A program made the translations under genes and the position numbers. A stretch of 40,218 nucleotides of DNA. Source: Clostridiales bacterium (lineage in GTDB: Bacteria > Bacillota_A > Clostridia > Oscillospirales > Oscillospiraceae). Where the stretch lies: assembly GCA_014799485.1 (NCBI GenBank), contig JAAVHY010000012.1:1-40218 (forward strand). The letters are read 5' to 3'. Position 1 is the stretch's first letter. Each line of letters opens with the position of its first letter. This document shows, piece after piece, positions 8,393 through 16,823 of this stretch. The notes beneath the pieces were generated by a model. The model made no database searches. It was not told where the DNA came from and saw only the letters and a program-made list of their open reading frames with translations.

Positions 8393-10012
8393 GTGAAATT
8401 GTGTTATGAGGGTCTGAAGGCCCGCTCCGCCTGGGAACAGGCAAACGTCAAGCCGCCCGCTTTCGACTGGGAGGAGATGCGCGCCCAGACGGAGAAGGCC
8501 CCCACCTGGGTCCACTTCGGCGCCGGCAATATCTTCCGGGGCTTTGTCGCCAAGCTCCAGCAGGACCTGCTGGAGCAGGGGCTGGTGAAGGGCGGCATCG
8601 TGGCCGCGGACACCTTCGACTATGACATCATCGACAAGATCTACACCCCCTTCGACTCCATGACCCTGATGGTGTCCCTGCTGCCCGACGGCTCCATGGA
8701 GCAGGAGGTCATCGCCTCCGTCGCCCGGGGGCTTCGGGCCGGCGCGGCCTATCCCAGGGACATGGAAGCGCTGAAGGCCATTTTCCGCAATCCCTCCCTC
8801 CAGATGGTGAGCTACACCATCACCGAGAAGGGCTACGCCCTCACCAACATCGCCGGGGAATTCTTCCCCTTCGTCCAGGCGGACTTCGAAAAGGGCCCGG
8901 AGGGCTGCTCCCACGCCATGAGCATGACCGCCGCCCTGCTGCTGGAGCGCTTCAACGCCGGCGGCGCCCCCCTGGCCGTGGTGAGCATGGACAACTGCTC
9001 CCACAACGGGGAAAAGCTGCGCTCCAGCGTCATGACCGTGGTGGAAAAATGGCTGGAAAAGGGCCACGTCACCCAGGCCTTCGCCGACTGGGTGGGCGAC
9101 GAGTCCAAGGTCTCCTTCCCCTGGTCCATGATCGACAAGATCACCCCCCGCCCCGCCAAGGTGGTGGAGGACGCCCTCACCGCCGCCGGCATCGAGGACA
9201 TGGCCCCTATCGTCACCTCCAAGAACACCTTCATCGCCCCCTTCGTCAACGCGGAGCGGCCCCAGTACCTGGTGGTGGAGGACCGCTTCCCCAACGGCAG
9301 GCCGCCGCTGGAAAAAGCGGGCGTATACATGACCGACCGGGATACGGTGAACAATACCGAGAAGATGAAGGTGACCACCTGCCTCAACCCGCTGCACACC
9401 GCCCTGGCGGTGTACGGCTGCCTGCTGGGCTATGAGTCCATCGCCGCCGAGATGAAGGACCCCCAGCTCAAGGCCCTGGTGGAGAAGATCGGCTATGCCG
9501 AGGGCATCCCCGTGGTGGTGGACCCCAAGATCCTCAGCCCCATGGACTTTATCCACGAGGTCATTGACCAGCGCCTGCCCAACCCCTTCATCCCCGACGC
9601 CCCCCAGCGCATCGCCACCGACACCAGCCAGAAGGTGCCCATCCGCTTTGGCGAGACCATCAAGAGCTATATCGCCCGGCCCGACCTGGAGGTCACGGAG
9701 CTGACCTATATTCCCCTGGCCATCGCCGGGTGGCTGCGCTACCTGCTGGCGGTGGACGACAAGGGCGATCCCATGGCGTGCAGCGCCGACCCCATGCTGG
9801 ACACCCTGCAGAAGCAGCTTTCCGCCGTCAAGCCGGGGGATCCGGCCAGCGCGTCCGACGAAGTGCTGGCCCCCGTCCTGTCCAACAAAGCCCTGTTCGC
9901 CGTGGATCTGTGCGAGGCCGGCCTTGCGGGCAAGGTGACCGGGATGCTGCGGGAGATGCTGGCGGGCCCCGGCGCGGTGCGGGCCACGCTGGAAAAATAT
10001 CTGGCAGAGTGA
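8393..10012 (+). CDS. uxuB: Fructuronate reductase / mannitol dehydrogenase family oxidoreductase
   Basis: The protein of 539 residues belongs to the long-chain mannitol dehydrogenase family. An N-terminal Rossmann part carries WVHFGAGNIFRGF near residue 38. The catalytic region reads KVTTCLNPLHTALA, with Lys326, Asn332 and His335. In the pathway it reduces D-fructuronate to D-mannonate with NADH, feeding UxuA. I chose the GTG at 8393 because TAAGGGGG lies at the right distance before it, and an upstream reading overlaps uxuA out of frame. Tagaturonate reductase activity is an alternative. Confidence 0.85.
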   Translation: MKLCYEGLKARSAWEQANVKPPAFDWEEMRAQTEKAPTWVHFGAGNIFRGFVAKLQQDLLEQGLVKGGIVAADTFDYDIIDKIYTPFDSMTLMVSLLPDGSMEQEVIASVARGLRAGAAYPRDMEALKAIFRNPSLQMVSYTITEKGYALTNIAGEFFPFVQADFEKGPEGCSHAMSMTAALLLERFNAGGAPLAVVSMDNCSHNGEKLRSSVMTVVEKWLEKGHVTQAFADWVGDESKVSFPWSMIDKITPRPAKVVEDALTAAGIEDMAPIVTSKNTFIAPFVNAERPQYLVVEDRFPNGRPPLEKAGVYMTDRDTVNNTEKMKVTTCLNPLHTALAVYGCLLGYESIAAEMKDPQLKALVEKIGYAEGIPVVVDPKILSPMDFIHEVIDQRLPNPFIPDAPQRIATDTSQKVPIRFGETIKSYIARPDLEVTELTYIPLAIAGWLRYLLAVDDKGDPMACSADPMLDTLQKQLSAVKPGDPASASDEVLAPVLSNKALFAVDLCEAGLAGKVTGMLREMLAGPGAVRATLEKYLAE

Positions 10013-10061
10013 GCCGCGGGACGGGCCGCCCCGCGTATGCTTTCAAACAGGAGGCAGGCAT

Positions 10062-10733
10062 ATGCTGATTTTTGAGCGCAGGCCGCAGGAGACTGCCCGG
10101 GAATACGCGCTGCGTACCATTAAAGAGAACATCGTCCGCCTGGAGCTGCCGCCGGGAAGCCAGGTGGGGGAAAACGAGCTTGCCACCCAGCTGGGCCTGT
10201 CCCGGACGCCGGTGCGGGAGGCCCTGATGGAGCTGGCCAAGGTAAAGATCGTGGACATCCAGCCCCAGAAAAAGGGCGTCGTGGCCCCCATCGACATGAA
10301 GCTGGTCGAGGAGGCCCGGTTTACCCGCAGCGTGATGGAGTGCTCTGTGGTGGAGCTGGTATGCTCCATGGCCACGGAGGAGCAGCTGCTGGCGCTGGAT
10401 GAAAACGTCAAGCTCCAGCAATTCTACCTGGAAAACCATATGCCCGACCGGCTTCAGGAGATGGACGACCGCTTTCATGCCAGCCTGTTCGCCATCGCGG
10501 AAAAGGCCCTTACCCACACCATGATGCAGAACATGGCCATCCACTTCGACCGGCTGCGGGAGATGTCGCTGTACAGCGTGAAGGAGCTGAAGATCGTCCA
10601 GGATCACGCCCAGATCGTGGAAGCCGTCCGCAAGGGGGATCCCGCGGAAGCGCGCAGGCTGATGGATTTCCATCTGCGCCGCACCCATGTGGATCTTGAG
10701 GCCATCAAGGCCGCCTACCCACAATATTTTTAA
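10062..10733 (+). CDS. GntR family (FCD/FadR type) transcriptional regulator
   Basis: The 223-residue protein has an N-terminal winged helix. GENELATQLGLSRTPVREALMEL, at about residues 37-59, is the GntR recognition region. A C-terminal all-helical FCD domain shows likely metal ligands in DDRFH (near 137) and in the late histidines of DFHLRRTH. FCD regulators often sense sugar acids such as mannonate or fructuronate. It starts after CAGGAGGCAGGCAT and is transcribed with the uxu genes, suggesting autoregulation of the operon. The effector is not known from sequence. Confidence 0.88.
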   Translation: MLIFERRPQETAREYALRTIKENIVRLELPPGSQVGENELATQLGLSRTPVREALMELAKVKIVDIQPQKKGVVAPIDMKLVEEARFTRSVMECSVVELVCSMATEEQLLALDENVKLQQFYLENHMPDRLQEMDDRFHASLFAIAEKALTHTMMQNMAIHFDRLREMSLYSVKELKIVQDHAQIVEAVRKGDPAEARRLMDFHLRRTHVDLEAIKAAYPQYF

Positions 10734-10780
10734 GCGGGCCGCCGGCATACCGGCTGTCCCGGCGCATAGGAGGTCATGCT

Positions 10781-11134
10781 TTGTTTACCAAACAGGATCA
10801 GCGGTGGGTCTACCACCAGGATGCCCTGCCCCAGAGCGGCGGCCCGGGCGTCACCCGCCGGGTGCTGGCCTACAACAGCCAGCTCATGTGTGTGGAGAAT
10901 CAGTTCGAACAGGGGGCGGTGGGGGCGCTCCACAGCCACCCCCACACCCAGATCACCTACGTGGTCAGCGGACGGTTTTCCTTTACCATTGACGGGGAGA
11001 CCCACGAGGTAGGCCCGGGGGACACACTGCTGAAAACCGACGGCGTGGTCCACGGCTGCACCTGCCTGGAGGCGGGGACCCTGCTGGACATTTTCAACCC
11101 CATGCGGGAGGACTTCCTGCCGGGGCAAAAGTAA
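10781..11134 (+). CDS. Cupin domain protein, KdgF-like
   Basis: The 117-residue single-domain cupin starts at TTG 10781, placed by AGGAGG six bases before it. Metal-binding histidines lie in LHSHPHTQITYVVSGRF and in VVHGC. The C-terminus LLDIFNPMREDFLP resembles KdgF, which promotes ring opening of 4,5-unsaturated uronates released by pectin or alginate lyases. The location as last gene of a hexuronate operon supports this, but other small cupins look similar, so the call is tentative. A terminator follows 31 bases later. Confidence 0.7.
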   Translation: MFTKQDQRWVYHQDALPQSGGPGVTRRVLAYNSQLMCVENQFEQGAVGALHSHPHTQITYVVSGRFSFTIDGETHEVGPGDTLLKTDGVVHGCTCLEAGTLLDIFNPMREDFLPGQK

Positions 11135-11165
11135 CTGGCAGATTTTTGAGCCATTGCGTCAGAGT

Positions 11166-11197
11166 GCGGCCCCCGCCAAACCGGCGGGGGCCGCTTT
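11166..11197 (+). terminator. Rho-independent terminator of the TRAP/uxu operon
   Basis: A perfect 12-base GC-rich stem (GCGGCCCCCGCC / GGCGGGGGCCGC) with a five-base loop is followed by TTTATTAT. It closes the operon that begins at 4189. Confidence 0.85.
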
Positions 11198-11339
11198 ATT
11201 ATCCCCTATTTGAAAATTAGAGATTGAAAAAAGCGTTGAAGTGTGCGAAAATAGGCGTACGAAACACTATTGCGGCAGAGGCAAAGCCAGGCCGCCGAAG
11301 AACCTCCGTGATATATATTGTCAGATAGGAGTGCTGAAT

Positions 11340-12011
11340 ATGAGAAGATATTTGCTTGTGGTCGCCCATCCGGACGACGAACTGCTCGGTGCCGGAGCAA
11401 CCATGTGCAAAGCCGTGGAAAACGGGGATGAAGTGTATGTCTGCACACTTAGCCAGGACAGCGCCACCCGGGAGGACAACCTGGTCTCCCCCATGGTCTC
11501 CGGCTACCAGTCCATTGGCGTAAAGGACTACATGATCGGGAACTTCAAGTGCATCGGCTTCGGGAATGAAGACCACCAGGCCATGGTGGCGTTTATCGAA
11601 ACCGCTATCCGGAAGTTCCGCCCCACTGATGTCATTACGCACCACCCGGCCGACGTAAACTATGACCACTACATGACCTCCGCTGTCTGCCAGGAAGCCG
11701 TCAGGCTCCCCCAGCGGCAAATTGGCTACGATGAGAAGATCAAACGGTTCAGCTTCATGGAGGTGCTGAGCTCCACCAGCTTCTACCTCAATCCCTCCTG
11801 GCGGCCGTTTATGCCGAACTTTTACGTCTCCGTCAGCGATTCCCACCTCCAGAAGAAAATCGCCGCCCTTTCCTTGTATCAGGCGGTACTCCGGCCCGCC
11901 CCCTTCCCCCGGTGTGAACGGACCATCAAGGCCCTGGCAGCCGTCCGGGGGAGTGAGAGCGGCTTCGAGTACGCCGAAGCCTTCCAGACTGTTTTCTGCA
12001 TTGAGGAGTAA
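11340..12011 (+). CDS. PIG-L family deacetylase
   Basis: The 223-residue protein begins MRRYLLVVAHPDDE, and AHPDDE at residues 9-14 is the zinc/catalytic motif of the GlcNAc-PI de-N-acetylase family (LmbE-like). A second metal-ligand block, THHPADVNYDHY, lies near residue 99. Such enzymes remove N-acetyl groups from sugars or sugar conjugates, and the substrate here is unknown. ATG 11340 follows TAGGAGTGCTGAAT. The gene stands alone between two operons, and I see no convincing promoter or terminator of its own. It is somewhat less GC-rich than its neighbours at the 5' end. Confidence 0.88.
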   Translation: MRRYLLVVAHPDDELLGAGATMCKAVENGDEVYVCTLSQDSATREDNLVSPMVSGYQSIGVKDYMIGNFKCIGFGNEDHQAMVAFIETAIRKFRPTDVITHHPADVNYDHYMTSAVCQEAVRLPQRQIGYDEKIKRFSFMEVLSSTSFYLNPSWRPFMPNFYVSVSDSHLQKKIAALSLYQAVLRPAPFPRCERTIKALAAVRGSESGFEYAEAFQTVFCIEE

Positions 12012-12105
12012 CGGGCAAGCGGAGGCTGAAAATGTACTTACTCCCCTTGTTGATGAAGACGCCGGACGGTCTGTCTGCCCGGTGAGAAACAAATTGAAAA
12101 ACTGC

Positions 12106-12134
12106 TTGCAATTTATAAGCCGTCAAGGTATACT
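12106..12134 (+). promoter_or_regulatory. Sigma-A promoter of the phosphorelay operon
   Basis: TTGCAA (12106-12111) and TATACT (12129-12134) are separated by 17 bases. Transcription would begin near 12141, leaving a leader of about 220 bases before the kinase gene. Confidence 0.65.
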
Positions 12135-12186
12135 GGAAATAAGTGCATTAGGGGGATTTTGTCACTATGCCCGCAGCAGTATGGCG

Positions 12187-12257
12187 CGGCACCATACTTA
12201 CTATATAAAAATGGTGCCGATATTTTTTAGGGGCAAGGCGCGCACCGGGCCCCTTTT
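12187..12257 (+). promoter_or_regulatory. Leader with two terminator-like hairpins
   Basis: The first hairpin pairs CGGCACCAT (12187-12195) with ATGGTGCCG (12211-12219) and is followed by ATATTTTTT. The second pairs GGGGC (12230-12234) with GCCCC (12249-12253) and is followed by TTTT. Both lie inside the untranslated leader of the kinase operon, so they could form an attenuator. I recognise no known riboswitch consensus. The rest of 12012-12362 shows only the promoter. Confidence 0.5.
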
Positions 12258-12362
12258 GCATCGCTTCCCCAGAAAACGGCATGGGATATCACTCCCTTGG
12301 CAGAGGCTCGTGAACGCACCTTTGCCGGTGTCCGCGAATTTGGATGTATGAGGGCGATTGGA

Positions 12363-15344
12363 ATGGCAGGGAAGGTCAAGAAAAATCAACGGGCATGGCT
12401 GGTGCTTCTCATTGTGGCATGTCTGGGCGCGATCCTGATCGGCGGGATCTATTATGTCACGGCGCTGCGCGGCGGCCTGGCCGACCAGGCCGTCCAGAAC
12501 GTCCTGACCGTGACCCTCCAGCAGCAGCAGGCCTTTGACAATTTCATTTCCCAGGATCAGGAGCGTCTGCACAGCTTTGCCGAGTTTTTTTCCCGCAACG
12601 AGCACGGGGGCGCGGAGGAGGTCTGCCGGCAGCTGACGATATTTGATGAGGTGGACGCGATCTATTCGGTGATCTGCCTGGATGAAGGCTGGTTCTGCAG
12701 CAACGCGTCCGATAAGATCCGTCAGCTGGACGAGGAAAACCTGGCGTTTTATAACTCTTTAAGCGGCAGCGGCGTCCGGGATACCTATATCGGGCTGTTC
12801 ACCGGCGATCCAAAGTTCGGTTATTACGAAACCTTCAACTTCGCCAACGGGCATCGGGGCCTGATCCAGAAGAGCTATAACCGCACCAAAGTATCCGAGA
12901 CCTTTTCCCTCTCCTTTTACAACGACCAGGGGTTTGCCTATGTCGTGAATGGGGATGGGGACATCCTGCTCCGATCGGCGGGCATGATCGGCGACCATTT
13001 ATATGACAACATCCTCGATGTGCTCACCGGGACCCACGGCAAGCAGGAGGATGCGGACATCCTGACGGCGGCGCTGGCCACCGACCAGGTGGGCAGCCAT
13101 GTGTTCACCGGGAATATGGGCTCTTTCGTCTATACTTACGTCCCCGTGGAGAATGTGGAAGAGTGGTTCCTGGTCTCCATCGTGCCCATGTCCGCCATTA
13201 CGGAGGAGGCGGACGAGATCCTCCTGGACTCCCAGGTGGCGCTGCTGCTTTTGACCGCGATCCTGGCGGTGTGCGCCGTGTTCATGATGCTGATCTGGCG
13301 CACCAATAAGGACCTGGCGGAAAAGGACCGCGCCATTGAATACCGGGAGCGGCTTTTTGACATCCTGTCCACCCACCTGTCCAGCAACACGGACGACGTG
13401 TACATGATGGTGGACGCCCTGGACGGCAAGGCAGAATACGTCAGCCCCAATGTGGAGCGCGTACTGGGCATTTCGGAACAGAGCATCACGGCCTCCTTAA
13501 GCGCCCTCGGGACCCCCCTGCAATCCTCCGGCGATCCGGTGGATTACCAGACACTGCGGGAAATGACGCCGGGCGAGGCGCTGGAGAGCATCCAGACCGA
13601 GCGGGTCAACCCCAAAACCGGGGAGCACAAATGGTTCCAGGAGCGCCTGTACTGCACTCTGATGCAGGACCGGCGCAAGATCATCGTCTACATCTCCGAC
13701 CGCACGGAGGACCTGCAGACCCGCAACACCCTGACCGAAGCGCTGCAAATGGCCCAGGTGGCCAACGAGGCGAAAAGCTCCTTCCTGAGCAGCGTCAGCC
13801 ACGACATCCGCACCCCCATGAACGCCATCATCGGGTTTGTCTCCCTGCTCAAGGCGGACGCGGGCGACCCGGAGCTGGTACTGGAGTACACCCAGCGGAT
13901 CGACGCCGCCAGCCAGCACCTGCTGGGGCTGATCAACGACGTGCTGGACATGAATAAAATCGAGAGCGGGAACACCACGCTGAACATCGCCAACGTTGAC
14001 CTGGCCGATATCATCGATGAGATCAACACCATCATCCGCCCCCAGGCCAAGGCGAAGGACCAGACGTTTGACATCACCGTCTCCTCGCTGGTTTACGAAC
14101 ACCTCATGGGGGATAAGCTGCGTCTCAACCAGATCCTGATCAACCTGCTGTCCAACGCGGTGAAATACACCCAGGAGGGCGGCCGGATCGAGTTCCGGAT
14201 CGAGGAGCTCCCCCAGGTCGTGAAGGACTACAGCCGGGTCCGCTTCATCGTCAGCGACAACGGCCTGGGCATGAGCGAGGAATACCTGAAGGTCATCTTC
14301 GACCCCTTTACCCGGGAGGACAGCGCGTCCACCCGCCAGATCCAGGGCACCGGCCTGGGCATGGCCATCACCAAGAGTCTGGTGGATCTCATGGGCGGAA
14401 CCATCCGGGTGGACAGCGCGCTGGACAAGGGGAGCACCTTCACGGTGGAGCTGGAGCTGCGCATCCAGGAGCGGGAGGACGTGGATCCCAAGTTCTGGGC
14501 GGAGCACCACGTGGGCAGGATGATCGTGGCCGACGACGACGAGGACGCCTGCCGGAACGTGGTCCGGGCCATGAGGGATACCGGGGTCATGACGGATTAC
14601 TCCACCGATGGGGCCACGGCCATCCAAATGATGCGGGAGGCCCGGGAGGCGGGACGGCCCTACGACCTGATCCTGCTGGACTGGAAGATGCCGAACCTGG
14701 ACGGGTTGGAGACCGCCCGGCTTATCCGGAAGAATTACCCCGAAAAGATCCCCATCCTGCTGGTCACCGCCTACGATTGGGGGGACATCGAGCAGGAGGC
14801 CATCGAGATCGGCGTGAGCCACTTCATGCCGAAGCCCTTCTTTATGAGCACCTTCAAAGACGCCATCCGGCGGGTCATGGGCCGGACGGCCCAGCAGGTC
14901 GTTGAAAAGACCAGCATCGTGAAGGGGAAACAGATCCTGGTGGTGGATGATATCGAGGTCAACCAGATCATCCTGGTCAAGATCCTCACCAGCCTGGGGG
15001 CCGCCTGCGACGTAGCGGGGAACGGACAGCTGGCGGCGGAGAAATTCGAAAGCGCCCCGCCGGGGACCTATGATCTGATCCTGATGGACGTGCAGATGCC
15101 GGTGATGGACGGCTATGAGGCCACCCGGACCATCCGGGCCGGCAGCCACCCCGAGGCGCGGACCATCCCCATCATCGCCATGACCGCCAACGCTTTCGTG
15201 GACGATGTGCGGGACGCCATCAGCTCCGGGATGGACGCCCACGTGGCCAAGCCGGTGCAGGTCGACAAGCTGGAAGCCGCCATCCGGCAGGTTCTTCAGA
15301 GCCGGAAGGAAAAGGAACTGACAGCCGGACAAGAAAGGAGTTAA
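12363..15344 (+). CDS. Membrane-bound hybrid histidine kinase with tandem receiver domains
   Basis: The protein has about 993 residues. Membrane helix 1 (about 11-33) and helix 2 (about 291-312) flank a large extracellular sensor of the Cache type. A PAS-like domain follows (about 335-450). HisKA carries SVSHDIRTPMNAI with phospho-His480. The ATPase domain has NAVKYTQEGG, DNGLGMS and GTGLGMAI. Two receivers have acceptor Asp773 (LLDWKMP) and Asp909 (LMDVQMP). The protein probably senses an extracellular ligand and passes phosphate to the neighbouring HPt and receiver proteins. ATG 12363 is preferred (GAGGGCGATTGGA before it), and ATG 12348 is also possible. From the PAS domain onward it is clearly paralogous to the kinase at 17993. 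Confidence 0.92.
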   Translation: MAGKVKKNQRAWLVLLIVACLGAILIGGIYYVTALRGGLADQAVQNVLTVTLQQQQAFDNFISQDQERLHSFAEFFSRNEHGGAEEVCRQLTIFDEVDAIYSVICLDEGWFCSNASDKIRQLDEENLAFYNSLSGSGVRDTYIGLFTGDPKFGYYETFNFANGHRGLIQKSYNRTKVSETFSLSFYNDQGFAYVVNGDGDILLRSAGMIGDHLYDNILDVLTGTHGKQEDADILTAALATDQVGSHVFTGNMGSFVYTYVPVENVEEWFLVSIVPMSAITEEADEILLDSQVALLLLTAILAVCAVFMMLIWRTNKDLAEKDRAIEYRERLFDILSTHLSSNTDDVYMMVDALDGKAEYVSPNVERVLGISEQSITASLSALGTPLQSSGDPVDYQTLREMTPGEALESIQTERVNPKTGEHKWFQERLYCTLMQDRRKIIVYISDRTEDLQTRNTLTEALQMAQVANEAKSSFLSSVSHDIRTPMNAIIGFVSLLKADAGDPELVLEYTQRIDAASQHLLGLINDVLDMNKIESGNTTLNIANVDLADIIDEINTIIRPQAKAKDQTFDITVSSLVYEHLMGDKLRLNQILINLLSNAVKYTQEGGRIEFRIEELPQVVKDYSRVRFIVSDNGLGMSEEYLKVIFDPFTREDSASTRQIQGTGLGMAITKSLVDLMGGTIRVDSALDKGSTFTVELELRIQEREDVDPKFWAEHHVGRMIVADDDEDACRNVVRAMRDTGVMTDYSTDGATAIQMMREAREAGRPYDLILLDWKMPNLDGLETARLIRKNYPEKIPILLVTAYDWGDIEQEAIEIGVSHFMPKPFFMSTFKDAIRRVMGRTAQQVVEKTSIVKGKQILVVDDIEVNQIILVKILTSLGAACDVAGNGQLAAEKFESAPPGTYDLILMDVQMPVMDGYEATRTIRAGSHPEARTIPIIAMTANAFVDDVRDAISSGMDAHVAKPVQVDKLEAAIRQVLQSRKEKELTAGQERS

Positions 15345-15349
15345 AAGGC

Positions 15350-15709
15350 ATGAACTTATTGGAAGCTCTGAACGATTTGGGCGTTGATGTGAGCGACGGT
15401 CTGGATCGGGTGATGGGGGATACTTCCCTGTACGAAATGATGCTGGGGATGTTCGTGGACGCCGTGCGGGACAACCCGATCGCCCCGGAGGATTTTGACG
15501 GGAACGACCTCGACGACCTCATCAAGCGGATCCATACCCTCAAGGGCGTCACGGGGAACCTGAGCCTCACGCCGCTGTTCAAGGGGTATAACCAGGCGCT
15601 GGTCCTGCTGCGGGAGGGGAGCGCCGCCCCCGCCAAGGCGGAATTTGAGCGGATACTGCCGACCCAGGCGAAGGTCATCGACTGCATCAAGCAGCACCAG
15701 GGCGCGTAA
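15350..15709 (+). CDS. HPt phosphotransfer protein
   Basis: The 119-residue protein is a stand-alone histidine phosphotransfer domain. The motif IHTLKGVTGNLSL places the phospho-histidine at residue 62, and the whole chain is predicted helical. It starts six bases after the kinase stop, with AAAGGAG inside the end of the kinase gene, so the two are co-translated. It probably shuttles phosphate between the receivers of the two hybrid kinases and the two response regulators downstream. Confidence 0.88.
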   Translation: MNLLEALNDLGVDVSDGLDRVMGDTSLYEMMLGMFVDAVRDNPIAPEDFDGNDLDDLIKRIHTLKGVTGNLSLTPLFKGYNQALVLLREGSAAPAKAEFERILPTQAKVIDCIKQHQGA

Positions 15710-15744
15710 AAGCGCGCGCGGGCGGAAGGTTATGAGGTGAGATT

Positions 15745-16782
15745 ATGGCCCAGGAACGAAAGCACCTGTTGATCGTGGACGATGTGGAAATCGACCGGAT
15801 CATCTTAAAAAGCATCCTTTGCCGGGACTTCAACGTCGCGGAGGCCAGCAGCGGCAATATGGCGTTTGAGTACCTCACCACCAAAAGCGACCAGCTGGAC
15901 GCCATCCTGCTGGATATCGCCATGCCCCATATCGACGGGTTCGATGTGTTGAAGTTCATGGAGGACAAGGGCCTGTCTCATATCCCCGTGTTCCTTGTCA
16001 CAGCGGAGCCCACCAGGGACAACGTAGAACGGGCGATGCAGTACCACGTCGCGGAATTTATCGGCAAACCCTTTGACCGGGAGGACGTCCTGCGCAGGCT
16101 GCGCTCACGCCTTGGCATAACTCCGGCTTACGACCTCAAAAACGAGGACCTGAAGGCCACCTGGGATTATGTATCCGAATTGGAGGCCCTCTACAAGCGA
16201 TACCTGTCCAATTTCGGCAAAGACGATACCCACTACGCCATCATGGTGGACCTGATGCGCATCCTGCTGACATATTACAACAAATATCTGCGGGACGACA
16301 AGCTCACCCCGGACGGCATCGAGCTGGTCAGCAAGGCCGCCTATTTCTGCGACATCGGGGAGATGCTCATACCGGACAAACGGCTTCAGATCATGTCGGG
16401 CAGCACTACCCCCCAGGAGCTGGTCCAGTCCCACACCCAGCTGGGCTCCGCCCTGATCCGGCTGAACCGCTCCAAAAGCTGCGAGTATTTCGTGGAGGTC
16501 TGCTCCAGTATGTGCCTGCACCACCATGAGCGGTTCGACGGCCAGGGCTACCCGGACGGGCTTGCGGGCGACAATATTTCCATGTTCAATCAAATGTGCC
16601 GGCTGGTAGACGAATTTGAGCAGATGCGCTCTAAATTTTACGGTGATAAGGCCAGGCCGGTGAAGTTTGTGGTGAAGCGGCTGGTCAATGACGACGCGGG
16701 CATGGTCAGCCCGAAAGTCGCCGCTCTGCTGGAGGATTGCGAGCCGCAGATCTACGATTATTTCACGAAGAAAAACATCTGA
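15745..16782 (+). CDS. Response regulator with degenerate HD-GYP domain
   Basis: The 345-residue protein has an N-terminal receiver (acidic pocket VDDVE at 11-15, acceptor Asp57 in LLDIAMP, Lys108 in GKPF). The C-terminal domain aligns with HD-GYP phosphodiesterases. It keeps HHHERFDGQGYPDGL (259-273), but the metal-binding HDVGK is replaced by CDIGE (202-206), so the first metal histidine is lost. The helix that normally reads ADVYDAL is here VDEFEQM. It is therefore probably not a normal c-di-GMP phosphodiesterase, and may act as a binding or regulatory partner of the intact HD-GYP protein encoded next. Confidence 0.82.
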   Translation: MAQERKHLLIVDDVEIDRIILKSILCRDFNVAEASSGNMAFEYLTTKSDQLDAILLDIAMPHIDGFDVLKFMEDKGLSHIPVFLVTAEPTRDNVERAMQYHVAEFIGKPFDREDVLRRLRSRLGITPAYDLKNEDLKATWDYVSELEALYKRYLSNFGKDDTHYAIMVDLMRILLTYYNKYLRDDKLTPDGIELVSKAAYFCDIGEMLIPDKRLQIMSGSTTPQELVQSHTQLGSALIRLNRSKSCEYFVEVCSSMCLHHHERFDGQGYPDGLAGDNISMFNQMCRLVDEFEQMRSKFYGDKARPVKFVVKRLVNDDAGMVSPKVAALLEDCEPQIYDYFTKKNI

Positions 16783-16823
16783 TGGTGTACAGCGCCGTGT
16801 GCAGGGGAAAGGATGTTATCCCA

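Noticed and set aside
12130..12362. Possible c-di-GMP riboswitch before the signalling operon
   Set aside because: The GEMM consensus blocks were looked for and not found, so only a generic structured leader is reported.
13497..15332. A minus-strand open reading of 611 codons opposite the first hybrid kinase
   Set aside because: Same GC-driven shadow effect. No recognisable domain and no ribosome binding site.
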